Source: Phaeoceros laevis
Taxonomy: Eukaryota > Anthocerotophyta > Anthocerotopsida > Notothyladales
Assembly: GCA_049999765.1 (NCBI GenBank)
Contig: JBNGIQ010009292.1
Span: 39,580-71,172 of the forward strand
Direction: 5' to 3'
Length of the DNA: 31,593 nucleotides
Shown: positions 18,388-27,885 of the stretch, piece by piece
Layout: each line of letters opens with the position of its first letter
How positions within the stretch are numbered: the first letter of the stretch is position 1
Position numbers and translations under genes: made by a program
The notes under the pieces: generated by a model
The model's input: the letters and a program-made list of their open reading frames with translations, nothing else
The model's database searches: none
What the model was told of the DNA's origin: nothing

Positions 18388-21140
18388 TTAAATTCCTAAT
18401 CTGGGTATTGGGGTCTTAAACTTGAGGGGCGTGGTAGTCATATTCATGTGTTGCCGGGTGTAGAACTCCGAAAAGTCCAGGCGAAAGGACAGGAACTTGA
18501 GATCCACATGCTGCTGCACTGGCAGCTGGGCAATGAAGCCTTCCAGCAAAGACGAATACTCCACAGCGATGCCATCCATTTCAACCCCTATGCTTGCGGA
18601 TAGATCTGTACCAGGTACCAATGGAGAAGGGGGCCGGGCCTTCTTATTTCCAGATTGCAGTTCTTTTTTCCACTGCTGTGTCGTGCTGTTTTCCACCCTG
18701 TGCAGACGTGCAGACAGCACAAGCTTAGTGTGGAGTTATCCTGGAACACTCAGTTATCAAACATTGTGTTTTCCGTTACCCGGATGACATTTTGTGGTAA
18801 GAGAACTAACCTGGATTCCAATTCACGTGCATTCTCGTAGAGGCCATCAGCTAAGCCTCGAAAACGGAGAATGAGATCAAAGAGCGAAAACAATGTCTTG
18901 CATAGCAGTTGTGAGCGTTCTCCAAGCAATGACTTCTCAATTATTGAGTCGAGATACTTCTCGTGGGCCGCAATCAGCTCATCCAAGTCACAGGCCGACT
19001 CCATGTCTTGCAAAAAGTCGGACCATGAATATTCTAACACCTCAAACATGATGTAATACTGAAGGTTTGTGACGAAATGATTCATCTCGTTCCTAAGTGT
19101 CTGGCAGCGCCTCAGCACAGCTGCTAAATGTGACCTGTCACCCCCATCTTTTGTGGACCGAAGTTGGGCAATCACACAGTTCGGCTTCATTGTCTGCCAT
19201 GTGGCGCTCAAAGCATGCTCCACCCGTTTCAACCTCCAAAGGAAGTTGAAAACACGCAGATACTTCGCCATGACCGACTCTGAGAATATTGTGTTCAATG
19301 GTTCTCGGGTGCTGTACTCCAGAGAAAACACATCCCAACCTCGATCCCCTACACTGTAAGGCATCATCTTCACCCGCAACCTGTCCAGAACATCCCCATC
19401 ATCATACTGCGCATTGGATGCACGAATCGCACTCTCCAAAGTCCCTGAAATCCTGAAGGAGCTAACTGTGTTGGCTGACTGTGACAAATCAGACCCAACA
19501 AGATCCATCAAATATTGAATGAAGTCACCCTGACCTAAGAGCAGATACCGCTTAATTGCAAGACAATGTTCTCGAAACTTGTATCGGTTGAAAATTATCT
19601 GAAGCAGATGCTGATCTATCCTTCTTGCAGCTTCGACCACCAGTGATTCTAAGGCTTCAGTTTCACCATATCCAAGGCCTTCCCCACCAGCCAATGTCCC
19701 GGCAGCAGCCACTGCATCAGTAGCTGCTTTCACCCAATCCTGATCCTCACAGCAGCCTCGCAGGAAGTTGATAGACTTTCCTGTTCTTAGAATAAGCTGG
19801 GCAAGTGGTTCAGGAATAAATGAGGGGAGCATTGAGCTTTGCAGATGGTAACCTTCGCGCCATAGTGCCTCAGCCTTGACAGATTGTGCCACAACAAAAA
19901 ACTCCCCTTGAAGGTCATCAACCTCCCCTTCAAGGACCCATCTTCTGACCATCTCAAACAATGGGGAGCATACTCGACGGAGCAGACGTCTGATGAAACT
20001 ATGGACTAAAGGGTCCCCGTGTTGTGCATGCATGTGAATGCCAGCAGCCATTTCACCGCCTCGCAAATTCTTGCAATCGTCCACCAGAACTGCCATCAAA
20101 CGCATTCTGACTAATGGCTCTGCAAGCCACACTGATAGACGCCTCAGTGACAGGTAATTCCCAGTGCCACCAGCAGCCATGCACGGAATAGGAACGTGAG
20201 CCTGCGATTCTAGTACTGCCATCAACCTATAATAGTCGGACAATTCTTCCTGAAGGGAGGCAACAAATGCCTGCCCGACAGTTCCTATAGTCTCTATTTG
20301 ACCATTTCCCAAACTTGACGATATATGATCCCTGACACGCTTGAAGAGCCAACCGACCTCACACAGGCGTCGTACAAGGGTTCTAGTTGCCCTAGGAACC
20401 TTAAATTCATCACTGACAGCGTAACAATCATTCACCTTGTCATACTTGATGTATCGCCCCTCAATTCCTTGACCTACAAACAAAACATCTCGCACAAGAG
20501 CCATTTCTGACACTTCGCTCTCATCCTTCTGTATCTCTGCAAATTCTCTCAGAGCTGATGTCCTGACGTTGTCCGCGTCTTTTTCTAATATCAAAAGACC
20601 CCCTGGAGGACGAACAGCCAGATCCGAGCTGTGTCCGTTTTGATGCTGGCCACTGCTGACATTCGTGGGCTTAGCAGGGAACTGCAGACCTCCATTCCCG
20701 GCCTTACCGCTGCCCTGGCCTGCACCATAAGCAGCTGGACCCAACAATGTAGAGGTGAAGGGAACAGCAGTTCCTCTAGTTTCTGCAGTTTCTCGACTCT
20801 GATCCTCTGCAACTGCACGTAGGAGGTACAGAATTGCCCACCGATTATCTACACCCCCTGCGCTACTTTGAGAGACTAACCTCCTATATAAGTCGGCAAA
20901 TGCAAGAGCATCCCCAGACCTTCTTTCCAGCACCAACTTACGCTTGATGGCTTCTGCCGTACCAATCTCGTCCTTCGAAAGAGAAGGCGCAATCCTGCTG
21001 CCGATAATGCGCATGGCATAGCTGTAGGCACTGTCATGAACGTAGCCCGCGTTTTCAACATTAATCCCCTCGTGGCTCTGGGGGGGGAAGATCCTAGAAA
21101 CAAGCTGCTTTACCAGATCCGCCACTGCCTCCCCGTCCAT
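18388..21140 (-). CDS. GCP3: Gamma-tubulin complex component 3 (Spc98 homologue)
   Basis: Two exons, 21140-18811 and 18697-18388, with a 113-bp GT-AG intron (donor CCAG|GTTAGT, acceptor GCACAG|G, phase 2), give an uninterrupted 879-residue protein, close to plant GCP3 length (about 840). The N-terminus (EAVADLVKQLVSRI) is followed by the first GRIP domain with VRDVLFVGQGIEGRYIKY, VKVPRATR-type sequence and YLSLRRLSVWLAEPLVRMRL. The second GRIP domain has HCLAIKRYLLLGQGDFIQYL, YLRVFNFLWRLKRVEHAL, MNHFVTNLQYYIMFEVLE and the C-terminal VDLKFLSFRLDFSEFY. It is a core subunit of the gamma-tubulin small complex, which nucleates microtubules at the nuclear envelope, cortex and phragmoplast. The frame is open upstream from TTG 21164, but ATG 21140 is the first ATG. 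All key blocks are intact. Confidence 0.95.
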
Positions 21141-21965
21141 ATCTACACCTGAGGTATTGAGCAATGGCTTTCCTCAGAATACATTGTTTGCGAAAAACGA
21201 GGTACCAGCTTTCATCTCTAAGATCCTCTGCTCCGTCGGCTTCTCTCCCACCCATTCCCATAGCGTCTGTGTTTGCTTGCCCCTTCCATATCCCTGCCGC
21301 TTTCTTTCGGGAAAAAGTCCGCTGCCTAATTTGCTTCCTCGCAACCAGTGGAGCTGTGTGTTCAACCCCAAGACGTGGAGACTCTGCTGGAACTTGAGCC
21401 ACAGTTCCTCTTCAACTGCCTATCCGAGCTGTGTGTTCAGCCCCGGGGACCGACGGGCAGAATGCAAGCCACGCCAAGCATGCAGCAAGAATGACGACAA
21501 TGAAGGGGGAAGCAGCTGGACCTCCGGTCCCGCCTTTTTTGTGCCCTCTGCCCACAAGTCGCACTCGTCAAAATGACGCCGGAACAGTATCATCCAAACT
21601 TGCAGGTTAGGAAAAGCTTTCGCAAGTTTCCAAGTGGACAAGAGATTGGTGGCCAAAGACGAGCTATCCCTCCCCGGCGGACTTGACAGTCTCGATGCCG
21701 GGCTCGCGTCGGGACCAAGATGACGGGAGCGTCGTTTTGGGAAGCGTACTACTGGTTGTTGTGATGAACGATGCACTGGACGGTAGAGCCGAGATGCCTA
21801 CATAGGCCATCGCGAGGTTAACGCCAAGAGCTTCCCTCCAGATGCCTCCAGACCCAGGGAGCGGATCTTTCTCAGGAGGTTGAGCATGTGAGCTTGATTT
21901 GGGGAAGTGGGAGGACAGCACTGCGTCCAGGATTGGTGCCCAGTGGTGCACCTAAATCTGCAGGG
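21141..21965. promoter_or_regulatory. Shared upstream region of GCP3 and the coiled-coil gene
   Basis: The two start codons diverge across 825 bp, so this interval must hold both promoters and leaders. A 19-20 bp sequence, GAGCTGTGTGTTCARCCCC, occurs twice (21351-21370 and 21426-21444). It may be a cis element or a chance duplication. No clear TATA box is evident. The short frames here are not supported as genes. Confidence 0.6.
21886..21891 (+). promoter_or_regulatory. ATGTGA start-stop minimal uORF
   Basis: An ATG followed directly by TGA lies 80 bp before the ATG of the coiled-coil gene. The GT at 21888 within it also fits a splice donor (AT|GTGAGC), with CTGCAG|GG at 21962 as acceptor, so it may instead be the edge of a 5'-leader intron. 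Confidence 0.35.
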
Positions 21966-24900
21966 ATGGAGGATAACGACATCAATGATGTTGACTCACT
22001 GTTTGAAGGGATGGACTTTGTTATGCCAATTCCTTCACCTCGTCAGCTGACTGAGTCCACAGAAGAGCATGGGGCAGATTCAGGGGCTGAATTATTTACT
22101 GGGGAAGTTGAACCGTCTTCGCCTTCCTCAGGTGTATATCTACAGCGCTCTTCATCAGCATTGTCTACAGCCGGAGCTTTCTTGAACACTCTAAGTGAGC
22201 CTCTTGATGAGAGTCTCTTTTGTGGCCTGGACCTTTCTGGGGCAGATAGCACATCAAATAAGGTGCCAATGGCTGGTACTGTACATGCCGTTCCTCCGGT
22301 AAGTTCAGAAGATATTGCTAGTATGTCAAACACGGACTTCGTTGCGACGGATGCTGCAGTACAGAGCCCTTCCTCAAAGGTCAAGGGGGAAGACAAGAAG
22401 CTAAAGCAGGGGAGCATGGAAAAATCAAGCTTTGAGAGCATCATGGCAGCATACAGTGATCCTGCAGTTGGACGAGCTAATCATCCTGGTGGTCAGTTGT
22501 CACGGCCCACAAACATTAGAAGGAAGAAGCGTAGCATGAAAATCGGGTATGGCAGGGAAGCTGGTGAGTACGAGGACGCTCACAGCAAAGCATCTGAGAG
22601 GACAAAGCTTGCCTGCACAGAAGATACGTTTGCATCCAGGGAAGGTATATAATGTGTCTCTACTGACCCTCCTTGATAGTTCTGTAGGCCGGCAGCTTTA
22701 TGAATGGCTTTAACTTCACTAGGGTCCTCAAGCTAGCATCCAGCCTGGAAAGCTCTGATGTGGTGCTTATTTCTGGTGAAGGCTTGGGTGCCAGCAGCGA
22801 AGGGTCTCAGACGACCACTGAGGCTCTCACTAAAGAAGATAATATCCTTGCAAGGACCTCACAGGTCATGGGTGAGGCTGCGAAGGACTTGAACACAAAA
22901 GCTATAATCCAATCAATGTCTCAACGAGGCTCTTCGAACCAAGTGACGTTGGAGGATGTCGGTGGTGAAACTAATACTGTGGAGCTCTCACTATCTCCTA
23001 CCGGGAGAAATCCACTTGCCAAGGGGGTTGGAAGTACCCCGTTTCTTCTGGATTCCGCAAAGTACCAAGTTGTTGGAGACACAAAGTTGGAGAAAGAAAC
23101 TCCAGCTGACACGGAGATTGTCTTGGAAACAGGAATCAAGAGTGCGGCTGCGAATATGACAGTGACAGAACTTGAATCTTTAGCTGAAGGGGTTCATGGT
23201 GGACAGCTTCCTGACAAGGGTGATGCTCAAGTGTTCTTGAAAGGAGTTTTTGAAAACATAAAAAACTCTGTTGCCATGAAGCTGAAAGCATTAGATGAAA
23301 GAAGAACATCTGCATCCAGTCTGTCTNNNNNNNNNNNNNNNNNNNNNNNNNNNNNNNNNNNNNNNNNNNNNNNNNNNNNNNNNNNNNNNNNNNNNNNNNN
23401 NNNNNNNNNNNNNNNNNNNNNNNNNNCTTTGAGAGGGCATATGTCCTAAGTGAGGAGGCCAAGGAGGCCGAAGTAGAACTTGAAGCCGCTTCCATAGCTT
23501 TCACGGATGCAGAGGCAGGCTGTGACTTTGCTACAGAGGAGCTCCAAAATGTTTGGGATTTGCATCTTGCTATAGAAGAGGAAGGAATCTATCTCTTCAG
23601 GTCCTTGAAACAGGTAATGGCTGAACAACTGTGTTGATCTTTTATTGTATTTCACGAAGCCGTCTATTCTGATATAGTTATTATGTTAGGAGATATGGGT
23701 TACTGAATGGAGTATGTGTATGCCAACCAGGAGGCTGAAGAAGAATCAAGAAGAGTTGAAGAGACAGTGGCTCAAGAAGTTCGGATAAAGACGGAAAGGC
23801 TAACTGTTGAGGAGGAGGTATTTGAACTGAAACAAAGCAAGGCAACCACGGAATTAAGAGTCATTGAAGAGTCTAGGCAGGAGCTCAGGACATGTATAGA
23901 GGATTCCACAGCTGATGAGATCAGAGAAAAGACTGGTTTAAAAGACAAGCAAGACCAGCTGAATGCAGAACTCCAGCTACTATTGTTGATGGTGAAAGAT
24001 AAAGAAGCGGAGATTGCTGAGAATAATGCAAAAATCGCACAAGTGGACAACAAGATTGCTGGTAAAGCTGGCAAATTCGAAATGCAAAAGGAGCAGCTGG
24101 CAGTTGAATCACAAGCTGTGACAGATATTTTGCACGCACTCGAGAAGGAAAGTGAGCACCTTGCTGCACAGAAGACTGTTATTGAGAGCCTTTTGTCGTA
24201 TGGGCTAGAGAAGATGTCCACCCTGTTACACATTGCAACTATGACCTCAAATGAAGCCACATCAATGCAGCAGGTGGTGGATGTGCGGCGAGCAGCTGCA
24301 AAGGTCCGTCTGTTACTGAGGAGGAAGGAGGTTGATCTGGCAGAGAAAGAGTCACATGCTTTGCAGGACTGTCAGTCTCTCCGAAAAGAAGCTTCAGCTG
24401 CCCGTACTGCAATTCAGGTATGTGTTTCTACTGTCCTTCGACTCGCAAGATCTGAACTAGTAAGGCACAAGCTGGTCAACATGTATCCTCGCAACTACCA
24501 TGGTACTGTGGTTGTCCGTTTTTAGAGTTTGGGTGCTGCAGAGAGGTCATCTTCTGAACTTCCTCTGGTCTCAACCAGGAACTGAGTGGCCATAAGGAAA
24601 AGTATCAGCAAGAAATGGCTGCTGCCAAGCAGAAGATTCATTTTGTGGAGAAGAGAGGCCCTGAGCTGGATTCTGAGAAACGGCTGGCAGCCAGCTCAAG
24701 AAACTTTAAAGAAGCAGCTCGGCTGGCTGCAGAAGCAAAGTCCTTAGTTGTAGAAAAAGAGGCTGCTGCGACTACCTTGAGTAGGATCGTGAAGGTGCTT
24801 GAGAAACTTGAAGAAGAGGCTGAAGATTGCACAAAAAGGCTCGCAGACATAGAATGTCTCTTGGCAGCAAATGAGAAACAATCATCTATGGCAAGATGTG

Positions 24901-25184
24901 AACGGCTAAGGCTTTTAGCTGCTGCAGCAAGGGACGAGAGAGATGCCGCAGCTGAGCTTGAGGATTTCTCTGAAGCAGAGAGTTTGGATGCGGAGGCGGA
25001 AGTGTTGGATGTGGAGGCTGAAGAGCTGAGAAAAACGTTCCAGCTAGAAGGACCGCAATTTGATAAGCTTTTTAGTTTGCACCTTTCAGATGGTTGTTCA
25101 ACACTTGAGAATTTTGCGGGGAAAGCGTGTGATGAGGCTGCACATTCTGAATGTGCTAGCCTTGAAGTTGACAAGGTCGAGTGA
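21966..25184 (+). CDS. Large coiled-coil protein with UVR-like motifs
   Basis: Exons are 21966-22644, 22737-23613 (with a 100-N gap), 23731-24417 and 24579-25184. Introns 3 and 4 (117 and 161 bp) are GT-AG, phase 0 (LKQ|EAEEE, AIQ|ELSGH). Intron 1 is less certain: donor GAAG|GTATAT with acceptor CAAGCTAG|CA keeps frame, but a better donor (GCTG|GTGAGT at 22564) in the same phase offers a form lacking 27 residues. ATG 21966 (GGGATGG) begins MEDNDINDVDSLFEGMDF. An acidic, serine-rich N-terminus leads into IRRKKRSMKIGYG, then long alpha-helical coiled coils. Near the C-terminus are SRNFKEAARLAAEAKSL and LEDFSEAESLDAEAEVL, fitting the UVR pattern. It is probably a plant cytoplasmic or nuclear scaffold protein. 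I cannot name it. It is divergent from GCP3. Confidence 0.82.
23327..23426. other. Assembly gap (100 N) inside exon 2 of the coiled-coil gene
   Basis: Codons flank the run on both sides (ending SASSLS, resuming FERAYVLSEEAKEAEVELEA), but in frames that disagree if the gap is taken as 100 bases. The true gap length is therefore different, and a piece of coding sequence, possibly with an intron, is missing. Confidence 0.9.
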
Positions 25185-25655
25185 TGAAGTATTTGAGTGG
25201 TACACAGGCTCGCCTTGTTGGAACAGCTAATGGCAGCTGCGTTTTACTTTCTGGCCAAGTGAGTGCTGATATAATTTGTACTTCAACCTTTCCCTTTGGT
25301 GAAAGCAAGTGACACCCCGGATGTGTCGCATGTTCGTGACAGCAGGTTGATGATGAGTTGATGGTCTGCCATGGATCCTGACCTGCCAGTGAGTGTGGGT
25401 GAACTCTTCTTTCCAGATGGTTCCCAAGGTGCCATGACTCCGTAAAGACAAGTGAAACTCTCATTGTACTAAAGGATAACGACACATGGCGGGCTGTTGC
25501 TTTGAACTTCGACAACTAACGACCAAAGCTTGAGTGCCTTAGATTTACATACAGCCACATCGAGTGCCTTACATTTCCTACACGGCGTTCAGGCGTCATA
25601 GCCGCACGGCTGCATACGCCTAATGATAAATAAATAAATAAACTAGTATGGTATC
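25185..25655. other. 3' flank of the coiled-coil gene
   Basis: There is no coding sequence. An AATAAA-rich run (25626-25642, TAAATAAATAAATAAA) may serve polyadenylation or be the AT-rich flank of the adjacent inverted repeat. An imperfect hairpin GGCGT...ACGCC lies at about 25590-25620. Confidence 0.5.
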
Positions 25656-25678
25656 ATTGGTATGCCCCAGGGCTGGGG

Positions 25679-25717
25679 CGACCTACCGGCCACTGTGTGT
25701 GGCTGGCCGGTAGGTCG
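25679..25717. repeat. Perfect 14-bp stem hairpin, partly duplicated
   Basis: CGACCTACCGGCCA (25679-25692) and its exact complement TGGCCGGTAGGTCG (25704-25717) enclose an 11-base TG-rich loop. The loop and right arm recur about 40 bp on (25730-25760), so the unit is also a direct repeat. It lies just inside the left inverted repeat. Confidence 0.85.
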
Positions 25718-26619
25718 CCCCGCCCAGTGGCCAGTGTGTGTGGCTGGCCGGTAGGTCATCCCGCTCAGTGCTATAACATTTGTATGCCTCCTGCAGGGAT
25801 GTGCAAGCGCTGGCGTAGCAACACTCCATCAGGAGCGGCAGCTGCATGTACGGATTAAAGAACAAGGACTGCAAGATGATGTGATTGTAGGTGGCAGCTT
25901 CGTCAACATGTATGCCAAGTGTGGTAGCTTAGAGGATGCTCGCAGCGTGTTTGACAGCCTTTCGCGAAAGAACTCAGTAACATGGACTGCCATGATCGGA
26001 GGTTATGCCCAGCAGGGCATGGCTCAGGAAGCCCTTAGTCTTTAGAGTACTATGCAGCAGGAAGGCAATGCTGCACGTGATTCAGTCACATACGTAAGCC
26101 TCTTGCAGGCATGTGCAACTGTAGTAGCTCTGCCTCTAGGAAAGAAGCTCCATGCACAGATTGAAGAACTAGGATTCCAAGACAATGTGTGGGCTCAAGC
26201 TTGGTGAACATGTATGCCAAGTGCGGAAGCTCGGAGGTTGCACAACAGGTATTTGACTCACTGGTTGCAAGTGACACTCTCGCATGGAGTGCCCTGATCA
26301 CAGGATACTCTCTCAGACGAGACAGTGAGACTGTCTTTGACTTATCCGGAAGGATGAAGTAGGAGGGCCTTCACCCCAACGACGTCACATTTTTGAGTCT
26401 GCTGACAGTTTGCAGTCATGTGGGTCTAGTGGACAAAGGCCGAACATACTTCGAGGAAATGAGCAGCAACTATGCCATCAGTCCAACCATTGAGCACTAC
26501 ACATGCATGATGGATCTGCTGGGCCGTGCAGCTCATTTGGACGAAGCTCTGCAGATGGCAAAGACCATGCCTTTGCAACCTACTGCTGAAGTTTAGCTCA
26601 CCCTTCTGGCCGCCTTCAG

Positions 26620-26632
26620 AAAGTGGAGTAAT
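26620..26632. repeat. Left copy of SINE 13-bp target site duplication
   Basis: AAAGTGGAGTAAT is repeated exactly at 27010-27022. Removing the DNA between restores the PPR reading frame (RKWSN|LEVGLQAFEFA). Confidence 0.95.
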
Positions 26633-27009
26633 ATTGTCCCCTCGGGGACATCCAAGTGGTTGGGTCGTGGGCCTTCCAAAGTGGAGACCCGGGTTCAATC
26701 CCTTAGTGCTTCTCGATTGGGAATCAATATGAAGCAAGACCAAGAAACGAAGCGAGACCAAAGCAGTGTTGCTTTTCATCACGAAGTAGTACGGATGTAG
26801 ACTCACGAAGTAGTACGGATGTAGACGCGTTCCTTCTGATCAAGGAAAAGTAGTGATCAAGCGTAGCTTGCTACTCATCACGAAGTAGTACGGATCTAGA
26901 AGCGTACCTTCTAATCAAGGAAAAGTACTGATCTAGAAGTAGCATTGTAAAAGCCTAGCTCCACGATTGTGGAGCTTTAATATATAAAGAGCCGTGCCAT
27001 TATCACCAA
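26633..27009 (+). mobile_element. tRNA-derived SINE (377 bp)
   Basis: The 5' part is tRNA-like, with a box A-like TCCAAGTGGTTGG (from 26651) and a perfect box B GGTTCAATCCC (26692-26702), the internal RNA polymerase III promoter. The body holds a 24-bp perfect tandem repeat (26779-26802 and 26803-26826), and a wider ~75-bp repetition in which the unit recurs from 26878 with divergence. It ends with GAGCCGTGCCATTATCACC and a short A run. It needs a LINE partner for mobility. The long repeated body is unlike the short plain bodies of many plant SINEs. Confidence 0.9.
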
Positions 27010-27406
27010 AAAGTGGAGTAATCTTGAGGTTGGACTGCAGGCTTTTGAGTTTGCAGTGAGATTGGATGAGTCAGATTCTGCACCTTACATTCTGATATCG
27101 AACATTTACGCGGGTGCTCAGATGTGGGAGGATGCACAAAAGATGCAGGTAAGGAGAAAGAGATGTGGGGCACGAAAGCAGCCATGCCAGACCTGGTACA
27201 CTGACAAGGATGGAGTTGTGCACATGTTTCAAGTTGGGGATAATAAGAAAGAACATGCCCTGGGGAACACTGGTACACCGGCAGAGAAATTAATGCCGAG
27301 AAACCAATGAATAAACAACGCCCACGTGTCGCCAAAACGAGGTGCCACATGGATACCGTACCCATCCTCCTTTGCTTACAACGACATATCGCTGGGGCAT
27401 ACTAAT

Positions 27407-27885
27407 AAATAAATAAAAATGTTAACTAGAGTAGTTGGCCCAGTATGCGGATCGGCCGTGATAGTTATCGGACAGAATAAGCGCCGATACTCATAAAATA
27501 TTCATATAAGCTTAAAAAAATTTGAAATTTGTGCAGCGCGTGCGCGCGGGAGAGAGGAGCTTATTTTTCTAAAAAAATTATATTCTATGTACTACATTCG
27601 TGCGCAAGCGATTCCGAAAATTGGGGAGGACTAGTAGGCTCCCCCGTTTGCAAGGAGCCAGTTTTTTGCCCGTTTTCCAAGTAGTTTGGGAGGATTGGTA
27701 GGCCGCCACGGGGGTTTGTTCCCCTTTCCCGGATCGATGCCCGGGTTTTTGGACTGAAGTGCCCTGCTGATGCCGCTCAATCGCTGGTCCCCGGCATGAC
27801 TAGACAGTGCCCCGCTGATCTGCTGATGCCTCACGTGCTGCTCAGTCGCTGGGTCACGGCATACCGGTGCGTGCTATTGCACGCT
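27407..27885. other. Spacer between PPR segment and transposase
   Basis: There is no gene. CAGTATGCG at 27441-27449 and CGGATACTG at 30266-30274 are near-inverse and resemble pogo-type ends (CAGT), but no TA target duplication is seen, so they are only weak candidates for transposon termini. A GC-rich stretch (27640-27850) is unassigned. Confidence 0.35.

Larger units (their letters stand above)
25773..27310 (+). pseudogene. PPR (PLS-class, E-type end) pseudogene split by a SINE
   Basis: From 25773 the plus strand reads ITFVCLLQGCASAG, FVNMYAKCGSLEDARSVFDS, VTWTAMIGGYAQQGMAQEAL, LLQACATVVALPLGKKLHAQ, VTFLSLLTVCSHVGLVDKGR and YTCMMDLLGRAAHLDEALQM, then the E-type end APYILISNIYAGAQMWEDAQ and TWYTDKDGVVHMFQVGDNK. 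Such proteins bind organellar transcripts and commonly direct C-to-U or U-to-C editing. Breaks: TAG at 26043-26045, a frameshift near 26190 (about four bases missing in WVGSSL), TAG at 26360-26362 where Gln is usual, TAG at 26594-26596 where Trp is usual, and a SINE after KWSN. There is no start, no targeting peptide and no complete DYW domain. It is a dead copy; about six motifs remain. Confidence 0.9.
25656..27406. mobile_element. 1.75-kb segment bounded by 15-bp inverted repeats
   Basis: ATTGGTATGCCCCAG (25656-25670) and, inverted at 27406-27392, ATTAGTATGCCCCAG match at 14 of 15 bases. Both are flanked on the outside by AATAAATAAATAAA-like sequence. The enclosed DNA is the PPR pseudogene with its SINE. 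It may be a non-autonomous DNA transposon that captured a PPR gene piece; no transposase is inside and no unambiguous target duplication is visible. Confidence 0.4.

Noticed and set aside
21094-21776. Short ORFs on both strands between GCP3 and the coiled-coil gene
   Set aside because: No domain, low-complexity composition, mutual overlap; fits divergent promoter and leader DNA.
24638-25174. 178-codon serine/alanine-rich ORF opposite the last exon of the coiled-coil gene
   Set aside because: It is the antisense shadow of a Glu/Ala-rich coiled coil; the plus strand has matching splice sites and protein-like composition.
25679-25762. CRISPR-like repeat or rho-independent terminator
   Set aside because: Only two imperfect units in a plant nuclear context; the hairpin fits a transposon end better.
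26651-26702. Possible tRNA gene
   Set aside because: Box A and B are present but there is no full cloverleaf or acceptor stem pairing, and the unit is flanked by a target duplication; it is a SINE head.
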